From positions 438,743-502,742 of the forward strand of contig JBBRSD010000001.1 of NCBI GenBank assembly GCA_038245725.1: a stretch of DNA of 64,000 nucleotides, written 5' to 3'. Made by a program: the position numbers and the translations under genes. The DNA comes from JBBRSD01 sp038245725. GTDB taxonomy: Bacteria > Actinomycetota > Coriobacteriia > Anaerosomatales > JAAXUF01. Below the pieces are notes generated by a model, which worked only from the letters and a program-made list of their open reading frames with translations, was not told the origin of the DNA and did not search any database. Shown here piece by piece: positions 35,903 through 44,188 of the stretch. Position 1 is the stretch's first letter; each line of letters opens with the position of its first letter.

Positions 35903-36763
35903 ATGGCCGTCAGCATACTCACCGACTCACTCGCGTCCATCCCCCCGCGCGATGCTGATGAGGCCGGTGTGGACGTGATCTCGCTCTACATCAGCGACGG
36001 TGACTCGAATCAGCGCGAGCTCGATATGGACGCACGCGCGTTCTACCGCCGCCTCCAAGACATGCGCGCCCTGCCGACATCGTCACAACCTTCGCCCGAG
36101 GCGTTCGTTGCGGCGTTTCGCCGCGCACTCGAGCACGGCTCCGATGCGCTCGGCGTTTTCGTGTCCGCCAAGATGAGCGGCACGCTCGAAGCCGCGCGCA
36201 TCGCCGCCGACATGATCCGAGCCGAGACGCCCGACGCTCGCATCGAGCTGCTCGACGCGGGCTCCAACTCGATGGAGGAGGGCTTCGGTGTGCTCGCCGC
36301 CGCGCAAGCCGCCAGGGCCGGCGAGTCCATCGAGCGTTGCGTGCAGGCCGCACGCGAGACGCTTGAGCGCACCCGCTACCTGTTCAGCCCAGAGTCGCTC
36401 GAATACCTGCGCCGAGGCGGGCGCATCGGCGCGGCGTCGGCCCTTCTCGGCGGGTTGCTGCAGATCCGGCCGATACTGACCGTCGAGGAGGGTGAGGTCC
36501 GGACGTTTGCCAAGGTGCGCACACACGGCAGGGCGCTCGCCGAGATGGCGCGGCAGTTCTCAGACGACATCGCCGCGTACGGCCTGCGGCAGGTGATCGT
36601 GCACTACATCGGCGAGCCCGACACCGCCGAGGTCTTTGCCCGCGAGCAGATCGAGCCGCTGGCTGGCGCGCCCGTCCGCGTGCTGCCGGTGAGCCCGGTC
36701 GTGGGCCTGCACGTGGGCCAGGCCGTGGGCATCGTCTACGAGACCGAACGCGTGTGGGTGTGA
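35903..36763 (+). CDS. DegV family fatty-acid-binding protein
   Basis: 286 residues, full length. The family start VSILTDSLASIP, the ligand-loop TSSQPSPEAFV, SAKMSGTLEAA and the RRGGRIGAASALLGGLLQIRPIL stretch are all present. DegV (FakB-type) proteins present fatty acids to a kinase (FakA) for phosphorylation; no FakA gene is in this window. GGAGG stands six bases before the ATG. Confidence 0.92.
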   Translation: MAVSILTDSLASIPPRDADEAGVDVISLYISDGDSNQRELDMDARAFYRRLQDMRALPTSSQPSPEAFVAAFRRALEHGSDALGVFVSAKMSGTLEAARIAADMIRAETPDARIELLDAGSNSMEEGFGVLAAAQAARAGESIERCVQAARETLERTRYLFSPESLEYLRRGGRIGAASALLGGLLQIRPILTVEEGEVRTFAKVRTHGRALAEMARQFSDDIAAYGLRQVIVHYIGEPDTAEVFAREQIEPLAGAPVRVLPVSPVVGLHVGQAVGIVYETERVWV

Positions 36764-36811
36764 GATCCGTCTCGGCGGCCGATCGTGCTGCGGCTTCGGC
36801 TCAGACCTTGC

Positions 36812-36817
36812 TAGAAT
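36812..36817 (+). promoter_or_regulatory. candidate -10 element giving a leaderless mRNA
   Basis: TAGAAT ends seven bases before the ATG at 36825. Transcription would start at or next to that ATG, and no ribosome site precedes it, which is the arrangement of leaderless genes in actinobacteria. Confidence 0.5.
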
Positions 36818-36824
36818 GCGCCGC

Positions 36825-37367
36825 ATGACTGAAAACAATGCTCCCACATCGGCATCCGCGGCCAAGTCGCCGGATCCCAGCTGGACCGACCGCCTCGTTC
36901 CGCGCGCCGGCACCCGCGTCCAGCTCTTCTCGGCGGCTATCATCTGGCTCGTCGGCGCGAGCATCCTGCTTATCCGAGGCGTGCTGTTCCTGCACGACCG
37001 CTGGTTCCCGGCGATCATCACCGTCGCGCTGCTCATCGGGCTCGCGAAAGAGCGCTACATCCTGAGCGGCTACGCTCGCAAGGCGGTCATCCGCATCCAT
37101 GCGCGCGGAAAGGCCGGCTACTTCGGCTTCTTCTCGCTGAAGTCGTGGATTTTCATCCTCGTGATGATGGGTGGCGGCATCGCGCTGCGCATGTCGGTTC
37201 TCGCGAGCGCGAGCGACGTCATCCCGTGGGGCCGAGACGCGCTTGCGGTCCTCTACGTGGCGGTGGGCACGGCGCTCGCCTACGCCGACCGCATCTACTG
37301 GAAGGCCGCGCTCGCCAAGACGCCCGCGCAGCTCGACGCTGTCGAGCATGAGGTCGACGAGGCGTAA
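36825..37367 (+). CDS. hypothetical membrane protein
   Basis: 180 residues with about four hydrophobic helices (IIWLVGASILLI, AIITVALLIGL, SWIFILVMMGGGIAL, ALAVLYVAVGTALAY) and charged N- and C-termini. Family not recognised. I start it at 36825 because the earlier ATG at 36816 lies inside the -10 box. Confidence 0.72.
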   Translation: MTENNAPTSASAAKSPDPSWTDRLVPRAGTRVQLFSAAIIWLVGASILLIRGVLFLHDRWFPAIITVALLIGLAKERYILSGYARKAVIRIHARGKAGYFGFFSLKSWIFILVMMGGGIALRMSVLASASDVIPWGRDALAVLYVAVGTALAYADRIYWKAALAKTPAQLDAVEHEVDEA

Positions 37368-37436
37368 CGGCTGCAGGGCGCCGCCGGGTGAAACGCCTGC
37401 GCGGTGGTTCGCACGAAACCAAGGGGAGGACTCCGC

Positions 37437-38012
37437 ATGAAGGTCGTCGCAATCAACGGTTCCGCGCGTCGCGACAGCAACACCGGTCGGCTCATCGAGA
37501 CCGTGTTCGGGCCGCTTCGTGAGGCTGGCATCGAGTGTGAGCTCATCAACCTCGCCGGCAAGGACATTCGTGGCTGCACCGCGTGCAACAAGTGCCGCGA
37601 GAAGGCCGACGGACAATGCCACGGTCGCCGCGACTTCGGCAACGAGGTCATCGATCGCGTGCGCGACGCCGACGGTCTGATCCTCGGCAGCCCCACCTAC
37701 TTCGCCGACCTCACGCCCGAGCTCAAGGCGATCATCGACCGAGTGGGCTACGTCTCGATGGGCAACGGCGGCTTCTTCACGCGCAAGCCCGGTGCGGCGG
37801 TCGTCGCCGTGCGCCGGGGCGGCGCGATCCACGTGGCGGACTCGATCAACCACTTCTTCCTCATCAGCCAGATGCTCATCGTCGGTTCGACCTACTGGAA
37901 CATGGCCTACGGCCGGCTTCCGGGCGAGGTCGAAGACGACGCCGAGGGCATGCGCAACATGGTCAACGTCGGCGAGAACATGGCGTGGCTTCTCGGCAAG
38001 CTCGCCGAGTAG
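37437..38012 (+). CDS. iron-sulfur flavoprotein (NADPH-dependent FMN reductase fold)
   Basis: 191 residues. A flavodoxin-like fold begins with the FMN phosphate loop NGSARRDSNT; a compact cysteine motif CTACNKCREKADGQC (C-x2-C-x2-C-x7-C) follows at about residue 46, as in archaeal and clostridial Isf proteins, which carry a 4Fe-4S cluster next to FMN. GSPTYFADLTPELKAIIDR is the conserved flavin region. It probably moves electrons between ferredoxin and an oxygen- or radical-removing partner. GGGAGGA precedes the ATG. Confidence 0.87.
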   Translation: MKVVAINGSARRDSNTGRLIETVFGPLREAGIECELINLAGKDIRGCTACNKCREKADGQCHGRRDFGNEVIDRVRDADGLILGSPTYFADLTPELKAIIDRVGYVSMGNGGFFTRKPGAAVVAVRRGGAIHVADSINHFFLISQMLIVGSTYWNMAYGRLPGEVEDDAEGMRNMVNVGENMAWLLGKLAE

Positions 38013-38066
38013 GGCGCGCGAGTCGGCGCTGACGACCGCTGAGCGCCAGCAGCCCCGCGCCGCGGC

Positions 38067-38849
38067 CTACGGGTACGAGATCGTGTCGGGCGCGGTGCCG
38101 GTCACGCCGAAGCCGTTGGCGTAGATGCGTGCCGCGTCGACGTGCAACCCCGGCGCTGCCGAAAGGTAGGCGTTGAAGTAGGTGGCGAGCGCGTCGCTGA
38201 CCTGCGCTTTCTGCGCAGCGCTGCCGGGGATTCCCTGAACACTGAGCTTCGTGGCGCCCGGCGTGATGATGTGCCCCTGCGCGTAACTCGCGGGCGCCGT
38301 CACCGAGCCCGAGTACGTGGCGCCGTTCGCGGTGACCCGCGCCGAGAGCTGCACCGATCCCACGTTCGGAATCTTCAGGCTCACGTCGCGCACCCCGATG
38401 TTGATCCCCGCGCCGTTCGACGTGTACGGGAAGGTGTTGAGGAGCGCCGCGATCTCCTCGGCGGTAAAGGTTGCGGAGAAGGGGTGCGAGCCACTTGCCC
38501 GCACGCCGTCGAGCTCGATCGGCGCGACGGGGAATTCGGCCCGGACGCCGGCCTTCTGCATCGCCGAGGCGAACGCCGACATCTGGCCCGAGGTGCTCGA
38601 GACAGCCGGCGACATCGCGCTCTTGATGAGGTAGCCCACGACGCCGAGCAGCGCGAGCGCGATCAGGACGACCACGACCGCGACAACGACTCCCGTGCGG
38701 CTGGGGCGCGGCCGCGGAGCCTCGCCGGCGGCGTTGACGCCGGGTGGGACGGTGGGTGGACGGGGCGGCTCGGCGAGCGCGGTGGCGGTCCCGGCGGTGG
38801 ACTCCGCTTGCGGGTCGTCGTCGGGGAAATGCGGCTCGGTATCGGACAC
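38067..38849 (-). CDS. membrane-anchored extracytoplasmic protein of unknown function
   Basis: 260 residues: a 50-residue acidic, Pro-rich cytoplasmic tail, one strong membrane helix (VVVAVVVVLIALALLGVVGYL), then about 180 extracytoplasmic residues rich in Ser, Ala and Thr with alternating beta strands (VSLKIPNVGSVQLSARV). It vaguely resembles lipid-binding anchored proteins such as LmeA, but I cannot support that call. No catalytic motif seen. Confidence 0.65.
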   Translation of the reverse strand: MSDTEPHFPDDDPQAESTAGTATALAEPPRPPTVPPGVNAAGEAPRPRPSRTGVVVAVVVVLIALALLGVVGYLIKSAMSPAVSSTSGQMSAFASAMQKAGVRAEFPVAPIELDGVRASGSHPFSATFTAEEIAALLNTFPYTSNGAGINIGVRDVSLKIPNVGSVQLSARVTANGATYSGSVTAPASYAQGHIITPGATKLSVQGIPGSAAQKAQVSDALATYFNAYLSAAPGLHVDAARIYANGFGVTGTAPDTISYP

Positions 38850-38947
38850 GGTCGGCCTCTTCTCGGCGCGGCGCTGCTTGTTACTTGAAGCCTACCCTAA
38901 GCCGCGTCATGCTGGTCGCGACCTGACGCCGAAGCCTCCGGAGGCGC

Positions 38948-39781
38948 ATGAACCACGACAGCGATCTCGCGCTTGCGACGCGCATCGAGCGCGAGGCGGC
39001 AGCGATGCAGCGCGAGTACGCCGAGGCGCACGCGCGGCTCTTCCCCGAGCTCTCGGCGGCGTGGGTAGAGGTCGGCGGCGGCGTGGCGGCAGTGCTCGAG
39101 GCCGAGTCGCCGGCCAACGGCGCCTTCAACGTCGGGATGGCCGGCGAAGTCACCGCCGAGGAGTTCGATGCGCTGGCGCGCTTCTTCCGCGATCACGGCG
39201 AGCGTGCCGGCGTGACGGTGTGCCCGCTTTCGCACCCGTCGCTCGCCGAGCGCGTCGAGCGCGCCGGCTGGGTCGCCGTCGAGCTCGAGCACGTGCTCGC
39301 CCGGGCCCTCGACTCCGGCGACGCCTTTGAGTCGCCGCCCTCCGACGTCGAGCTGCGGCTCGCGAGCAGCGACGACGATCTCGAGCTGTGGGCGGCACTC
39401 GTCGCGAGCGGCTTCTCGGCGCCCGACGATCCCATCCCGGCCGAGATGCGGCTCGCGCGCGCGGCTGCGTCGGCGCCTGGGCGCCACCACCTCATCGCGA
39501 GTGTGGGCGGCGTGCCCGCCGGAACAGGCGAGCTGCGCATCGCCGAGGGCACAGGCTGGCTGTCCGCCGACACGACGCTGCCGCACCTCCGCCGCCGCGG
39601 CGTGCAGGGAGCGCTCCAGCGCGCGCGGCTCGAACTCGCGCGCGACGCCGGCTGTGACCTCGCGGTCACCGAGTCGCTGCCGGGCACTGCGAGCCAGCGC
39701 AACATGGAGCGGCTCGGATTTCGTATCGTGTACACGCGCGTGAAGGCGTGCGAGCCAGCTCACCCCGCCGAGAGGACCTGA
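38948..39781 (+). CDS. GNAT family N-acetyltransferase
   Basis: 277 residues. The C-terminal half is a GNAT fold: LIASVGGVPAGTGELRIAEG strands, then the acetyl-CoA loop in LPHLRRRGVQGALQRARLELA and the final NMERLGFRIVYTR. The N-terminal half is a second, degenerate acetyltransferase-like unit, as is common in this family. The acceptor is unknown. It ends just before a 3-hydroxyisobutyrate-dehydrogenase-type gene (four-base gap). Confidence 0.83.
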   Translation: MNHDSDLALATRIEREAAAMQREYAEAHARLFPELSAAWVEVGGGVAAVLEAESPANGAFNVGMAGEVTAEEFDALARFFRDHGERAGVTVCPLSHPSLAERVERAGWVAVELEHVLARALDSGDAFESPPSDVELRLASSDDDLELWAALVASGFSAPDDPIPAEMRLARAAASAPGRHHLIASVGGVPAGTGELRIAEGTGWLSADTTLPHLRRRGVQGALQRARLELARDAGCDLAVTESLPGTASQRNMERLGFRIVYTRVKACEPAHPAERT

Positions 39782-39785
39782 CGAT

Positions 39786-40724
39786 ATGACGACTCCGGAC
39801 GAGACCACGATCGCGTTTATCGGCACCGGCGTGATGGGGCTGTCGATGGCGGGGCACCTGCTTGACGCCGGCTACCCGCTCGTCGTCTTCAACCGCACGG
39901 CCGCGCGAGCCGAACCGCTGCTCGCGCGCGGAGCGACGTGGGCCGAGAGCGCGGGCGAGGCGGCGTCGCGCGCAGACGTCGTGATCACGATGGTGGGGTA
40001 TCCGGCCGACGTCGAGGAGATCTACCTCGCGCCGGGCGGGATCGTCGAGCGCGCGCGAGACGGCTCGGTGCTCGTCGACATGACGACGTCCTCGCCGGCT
40101 CTCGCTGCACGGGTCGCCAGCACCGCGGCCGCCCGCGGAGTCGTCGCGATCGACGCGCCGGTCTCCGGCGGCGACGTGGGCGCGAAGAACGCGGCGCTCA
40201 CGATCATGGTCGGTGGCGACGAGGCCGCGTTCGCGCGCGTCGAGCCGGTGCTGCGCGTGATGGGGACCAACGTCGTCTTGCAGGGCGGACCCGGAGCCGG
40301 CCAGCACACGAAGATGGCGAACCAGGTCGCGATCGCGGGCTCGATGCTTGCCACCGTCGAGTCGCTCGCCTACGCCGAGCGCGCCGGGCTCGATCCTCGG
40401 CGGGTGCTCGAGTCGATCGGCGCCGGTTCGGCGGCGAGCTGGTCGCTTGCCAACCTCGCACCGCGCATCCTCGACGGCAACTTCGCGCCGGGTTTCTTCG
40501 TCAAGCACTTCGTCAAAGACATGCGCATCGCGATCGGCGCGGCAGATGAGATGGGTCTCGACCTGCCGGGCCTCGCATGCGCCAAGCGCCTCTACGAGCA
40601 TCTCGAGAGCCACGGCGGCGCGAACCTCGGCACCCAGGCGTTGTGGCTGCTCTACGCCGACGACACGGCTCGCGAACGCGCAGGAGTCGACCCGCTCGCG
40701 CGCACGACGAACGCGGGGGAGTGA
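39786..40724 (+). CDS. NAD(P)-dependent 3-hydroxyisobutyrate dehydrogenase family protein
   Basis: 312 residues, full length for beta-hydroxyacid dehydrogenases. Dinucleotide loop FIGTGVMGLSMAGHL, substrate-binding DAPVSGGDVGAKNAAL and the catalytic Lys in GAGQHTKMANQ are all present. The family reduces or oxidises small 3-hydroxy acids such as 3-hydroxyisobutyrate, tartronate semialdehyde or succinic semialdehyde; the substrate is undecided. Confidence 0.9.
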   Translation: MTTPDETTIAFIGTGVMGLSMAGHLLDAGYPLVVFNRTAARAEPLLARGATWAESAGEAASRADVVITMVGYPADVEEIYLAPGGIVERARDGSVLVDMTTSSPALAARVASTAAARGVVAIDAPVSGGDVGAKNAALTIMVGGDEAAFARVEPVLRVMGTNVVLQGGPGAGQHTKMANQVAIAGSMLATVESLAYAERAGLDPRRVLESIGAGSAASWSLANLAPRILDGNFAPGFFVKHFVKDMRIAIGAADEMGLDLPGLACAKRLYEHLESHGGANLGTQALWLLYADDTARERAGVDPLARTTNAGE

Positions 40725-40748
40725 GCTGCGCCGCACGAGCCGCCGCAC

Positions 40749-41000
40749 CTACTCCATCCCGAGCAGCTCCTTGAGCTTCTCGGGTCGGAAGTCGACGCAG
40801 ACTCCGTCGCCGATCTCGAACGTGGGCGTGTGAAGACGGCCTTCGTTGTGAGCCGCCGCGCGCACGTGGGCGTCGCGGTCGTCTTCGACGTCGATCTCCG
40901 TGAAGGGGACGTCGTGCTGCTCCAGCCACGCGCGGGCGCGTCGGCAGTCGCCGCACCACGCTCGGCAGTACATGATGACCTGCGGTGTCTCGTCGCTCAT
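40749..41000 (-). CDS. glutaredoxin-like (mycoredoxin-type) protein
   Basis: 83 residues with a thioredoxin fold: IMYCRAWCGDCRRA carries three cysteines, with the WCGDC pair at the redox position, followed by FTEIDVEDD, the cis-Pro TPTF and a C-terminal helix. It probably reduces mixed disulfides in the cytoplasm. GGAG stands five bases before the ATG at 41000. Confidence 0.88.
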   Translation of the reverse strand: MSDETPQVIMYCRAWCGDCRRARAWLEQHDVPFTEIDVEDDRDAHVRAAAHNEGRLHTPTFEIGDGVCVDFRPEKLKELLGME

Positions 41001-41208
41001 GGTGACTCCGCTCTTTCGTGAGGGGCCTGGCCGAGCCGGTGAGTCCGGGGCACGGCCGGTCGGCGGGGTAGCGTTCACGAGGTTTGTACCCGAGCCTGTC
41101 GCGCGACTCGCCCGAGCATGGATGGTATCCTCTTTCGGTCGCTCAAATCACAGTCGCACCGTCCTCCAGCCTGACGCGACACTCCCGGCCGGCATTCTGC
41201 GGAGGCGT

Positions 41209-42252
41209 ATGCACCTGTTGCGACATCAAACGATGCGTGCTGTCTGCATCGCGTGTGCGATCTTCTCGGCGATGGCGCCCCTCTGCGTATCGGCGGCACC
41301 CGCGCCCGCGCTCGTGCAACAGCAAGCCGTTACCGCCAAAGCGCACATCTCGGCGATACAGCAGCAACTCTCCCAGGTGATGGCGCAGTATGACGCCGCC
41401 GCGGCGAAGCTTACCAAGACCTCCGAAGAGGTCGCAGCGAACCGTCGCGAGCTCACCAGGCTCGACCGCTCCGTCAAAGACGGGACCGGCCGGCTGTCCG
41501 CTGAGGCGGTCTTCCTCTACCGCACCGACGGCAACGGGTTCGCCGAGGCGCTGTTGAGCGCGGGCTCGCTCGAGGAGTTCGCGAACCGGCTCATGGCGCT
41601 CTCCCGCATCGCGAGCCGCGACGCCGAGACGATCCAGCATCTCCGAGCAGACCGCCTCGCGGCCGAGCAGCTCGGCGCGAAGCTCCTCGCACGCGAGCAG
41701 CAGGAGGCGCTGCAGGTCTCGGAGGTGTCCGCGCGTCGGGGGAAGGCGCAAGCCGCGCTGAACGACCAGCAGCGCTACGTCGATTCGCTCTCAACACAGG
41801 TCGCTAAAACGCTGCAGACGCAACAGACCGCGAGCACGAGCGGCGGTTCGACCACCGTCACGCCGCCGAGCCCGGATGCGGTTGCGTGGGCGACGGTGGA
41901 AGGCCGGTCGGGGAAGTATGCCGTGCTCGCCAGCCAGCAGCGCAGTTACGCGCCCACCGGACTGACCTTCGATGGGGAGGCGACGTGGTACGGAAACGTG
42001 CGGCCGAACATGCGGACCGCGTCCGGGCGAGCCTTTGACGAGAACGACCTGACGTGCGCGCACAAGACGCTGCCGTTCGGCACGAGAGTCGCCGTGACCT
42101 TCCGAGGAAAACGCGTGATCGTGACCGTCACCGACCGCGGGCCGTACGGCAAAGGCCGCGTCATCGACCTCACGAAGCGCGCGGCATCGCTCATCGGCCT
42201 CAAGAGCGCCGGCGTAGGCCACGTTCACTGCGAGGTCGTCAGCGCGAAGTAG
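41209..42252 (+). CDS. secreted coiled-coil protein with RlpA-like C-terminal domain
   Basis: 347 residues. Signal peptide (about residues 9-29), then a 150-residue coiled coil of the CwlO/PcsB type, a Ser/Thr linker, and a C-terminal double-psi beta-barrel of RlpA: GEATWYGN, ASGRAFDENDLTCAHKTLPFG and VTDRGPYGKGRVIDLT. The His and Asp used by RlpA lytic transglycosylases are both present, so peptidoglycan cleavage is likely. GGAGG lies four bases before the ATG. A TATCCT -10 candidate stands at 41126. Confidence 0.85.
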   Translation: MHLLRHQTMRAVCIACAIFSAMAPLCVSAAPAPALVQQQAVTAKAHISAIQQQLSQVMAQYDAAAAKLTKTSEEVAANRRELTRLDRSVKDGTGRLSAEAVFLYRTDGNGFAEALLSAGSLEEFANRLMALSRIASRDAETIQHLRADRLAAEQLGAKLLAREQQEALQVSEVSARRGKAQAALNDQQRYVDSLSTQVAKTLQTQQTASTSGGSTTVTPPSPDAVAWATVEGRSGKYAVLASQQRSYAPTGLTFDGEATWYGNVRPNMRTASGRAFDENDLTCAHKTLPFGTRVAVTFRGKRVIVTVTDRGPYGKGRVIDLTKRAASLIGLKSAGVGHVHCEVVSAK

Positions 42253-42282
42253 CCGCGGGCTTGCGGGCAGCGACGAGCCGCG

Positions 42283-43005
42283 CTAGGGCTTCGGAAGCGT
42301 GAAGAACGCCGCCGCGCCGAGTGCGGCGAGCACGAGCGTCATAACGATGCCGGTGATCAGCATGATGCGGGCGAGCTTGGGGTTCTTCGTGCGCACGAGG
42401 AAGAACGCCGCGATTCCGCCGACGAACGCGAAGAGGACCGGCAGCAGCCAGAACAGGAACGAGACGTTGCCCGACGCGGGGGCCACGGCCGCTGCAGGCG
42501 CGACGGCCTCTGTTTCAGCAATCGGGTCGGGCCCTGAGACGGTGCCCGGCGGGATGCTGAAGAAGTCGCTCTCGCTCGGAGCGGGAACCTGCTCAGGCGC
42601 AAGCGCGGGTGCGGCGAAGTCGGCCGGTGGCACCGGTGCTGGCTCGAGACCGGCCGCAGGCGCCACGGGAGCGGGCGCGAGGATGTCGGGCACGGGCACA
42701 GCGGGCGCTACGGGAGCGGCCGCGGGCGCGTCGGGGGCGCTGACCGCCGCGTACGGGCTCTCGCCGGGAGCGTAGGGCTCGAGAATCGTCGTGGGCATGG
42801 GCTCGGGCGCCGCGCCGGCGCCTTTCACGAGCACGTCGCCTTCGAAGTGGAGCGGCGTCGCGTGGGCATTGGCCTCGTAGTAGGCTTGCATGAGGCCGAC
42901 TCGCGCGGGCTCTGGGATCTGCTGGAGGTCGAGGGGCCGAACGCGGCCGCTCACCGACATCACGAGATCGATGAAGTTGAAGTCGAGCCTGGTCCTGTCA
43001 GTCAC
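42283..43005 (-). CDS. Pro/Ala-rich membrane protein of unknown function
   Basis: 240 residues. The N-terminus has a small conserved-looking domain (FIDLVMSVSGRVRPLDLQQI), then 100 residues of Pro/Ala-rich linker and two membrane helices at the end (FLFWLLPVLFAFVGGIAAFFL and IMLITGIVMTLVLAALGAAAF). The family is not recognised. AGGGGGA precedes the GTG at 43005; the longer frame upstream has no ribosome site. Confidence 0.65.
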   Translation of the reverse strand: MTDRTRLDFNFIDLVMSVSGRVRPLDLQQIPEPARVGLMQAYYEANAHATPLHFEGDVLVKGAGAAPEPMPTTILEPYAPGESPYAAVSAPDAPAAAPVAPAVPVPDILAPAPVAPAAGLEPAPVPPADFAAPALAPEQVPAPSESDFFSIPPGTVSGPDPIAETEAVAPAAAVAPASGNVSFLFWLLPVLFAFVGGIAAFFLVRTKNPKLARIMLITGIVMTLVLAALGAAAFFTLPKP

Positions 43006-43163
43006 GGGGTCCCCCTGCGTCGTCGCGCTACGCTCTCCTGTCAGTGTATCGGACAGGAACGGTTTGGGCCGTAACAAGAACCGCTTTTGTCTCGCTGTCA
43101 GTCCGCTGTGGCATGATTCCATCAGGGCCACACGGTCACGCATCGTATTGGAGGGCCATCTTC

Positions 43164-43940
43164 ATGACAGACAACGCTCACAGCCTCGCTGTGTTCATCG
43201 ATTTCGAAAACCTCGCGTTGGGACTTGCTCCGCGCGGGGGAGGACGGCGCGCGAAGAAGTCCGAGGTCCTCGACATGAAGCGCGTGCTCGAGCGTCTCGT
43301 CGAGAAGGGTAAGGTCGTCGCCAAGCGTGCGTACGCGGACTGGGGCCGCTTCGGCGAGTACGTCACGCCGCTCCACGAACTCGGCATCGAGCTCACCGAG
43401 ATCCCCGAGCGGGGGATGACCGGCAAGAACTCGGCCGACATCCGCCTCGTCGTCGACGCGATGGAGCTGTCATATGCCAAGGAGCACATCGACACGTTCG
43501 TGATCGTCTCGGGAGACTCGGACTTCACACCGCTCGTGCTGCGGCTCAAGGAGAACGGCAAGTCGGTCGTGGGCGTGGGCATGAAGGACTCCACGAGCGA
43601 CCTGCTCGCCGCCAACTGCGACGAGTTTATCTACTACGAAGACATCGGCACGACCGCTGGCGGCATACCTACGATCAGCGAGGACGTGCCGCGCAAGAAA
43701 CGCCCGGCGTTCCAGCTGCTCTTCGACACGATCGAAGCGCTGCAGCGCGAGAACATCGGCGTGATGCACAGCTCGCTGCTGAAAGACACGATGAAGCGCA
43801 AGCAGCCGCAGTTCTCCGAGTCGAGCTACGGCTACCGCTCCTTCACCGCGCTGCTCGAAGACGCTGAGAAGCTCGGATTCGTCGTTTTGAAGAAGGACCC
43901 GCGCTCAGGGACGTACGTCGTCGAGAGCTTCGCCAGCTAG
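43164..43940 (+). CDS. NYN-domain (PIN-like) RNase with C-terminal OST-HTH/LOTUS domain
   Basis: 258 residues. The NYN domain shows the acidic metal site: VFIDFENLA, GKNSADIRLVVDAMEL and IVSGDSDFTPLVLRLKENG. The C-terminal 75 residues fit the OST-HTH/LOTUS fold (FDTIEALQRENIGVMHSSLLKDTM, then RSFTALLEDAEKLGFV), which binds RNA. The pair suggests an RNA-processing or decay enzyme. GGAGGG precedes the ATG. A large palindromic element follows the stop. Confidence 0.9.
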   Translation: MTDNAHSLAVFIDFENLALGLAPRGGGRRAKKSEVLDMKRVLERLVEKGKVVAKRAYADWGRFGEYVTPLHELGIELTEIPERGMTGKNSADIRLVVDAMELSYAKEHIDTFVIVSGDSDFTPLVLRLKENGKSVVGVGMKDSTSDLLAANCDEFIYYEDIGTTAGGIPTISEDVPRKKRPAFQLLFDTIEALQRENIGVMHSSLLKDTMKRKQPQFSESSYGYRSFTALLEDAEKLGFVVLKKDPRSGTYVVESFAS

Positions 43941-43952
43941 CCCTTCGCGAGC

Positions 43953-44048
43953 GGCACGGCGCCGGGTTGGCTGCTGGTCCTCGCGTGGGGCCCTCGGCGC
44001 TTCGCGCCTTCCCACGCTGCGGAATCGCAGCCAACCCGGCGCCGTGCC
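43953..44048 (+). repeat. palindromic element, copy A (intergenic)
   Basis: The ends form a perfect 22-base inverted repeat (43953-43974 and 44027-44048). The middle folds further: GCGTGGG with CCCACGC, then GGCGC-TTC-GCGCC. The central 54 bases match the reverse complement of a segment inside rlmKL (copy B, 46932-46986): the first 12 and last 13 bases are identical, and several stem positions differ as compensating pairs. It may also end the NYN gene's transcript. Confidence 0.85.
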
Positions 44049-44091
44049 CAGCGCGTGCTAGCCGTCACACTGGTGAGCGTACGGACCCTCG

Positions 44092-44122
44092 CTGACACCC
44101 TGGTTGCGTCCGATGGTAAACT
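44092..44122 (+). promoter_or_regulatory. promoter for the NlpC/CWB2-rlmKL operon
   Basis: CTGACA at 44092-44097 and TAAACT at 44117-44122, 19 bases apart (or TGACAC, 18 bases). This is a fair match to the vegetative consensus and lies 67 bases before the ATG. Confidence 0.5.
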
Positions 44123-44188
44123 TGTGGACGGTCAGCAGAGCGGCCGCGCCCGATTGCAGCATTCATCGAAGCCCGAGGCGGAAGAGCG

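Noticed and set aside
43953..44048. Copy A as merely a terminator of the NYN gene
   Set aside because: It may terminate, but a matching core inside rlmKL on the other strand shows it is a repeated element.
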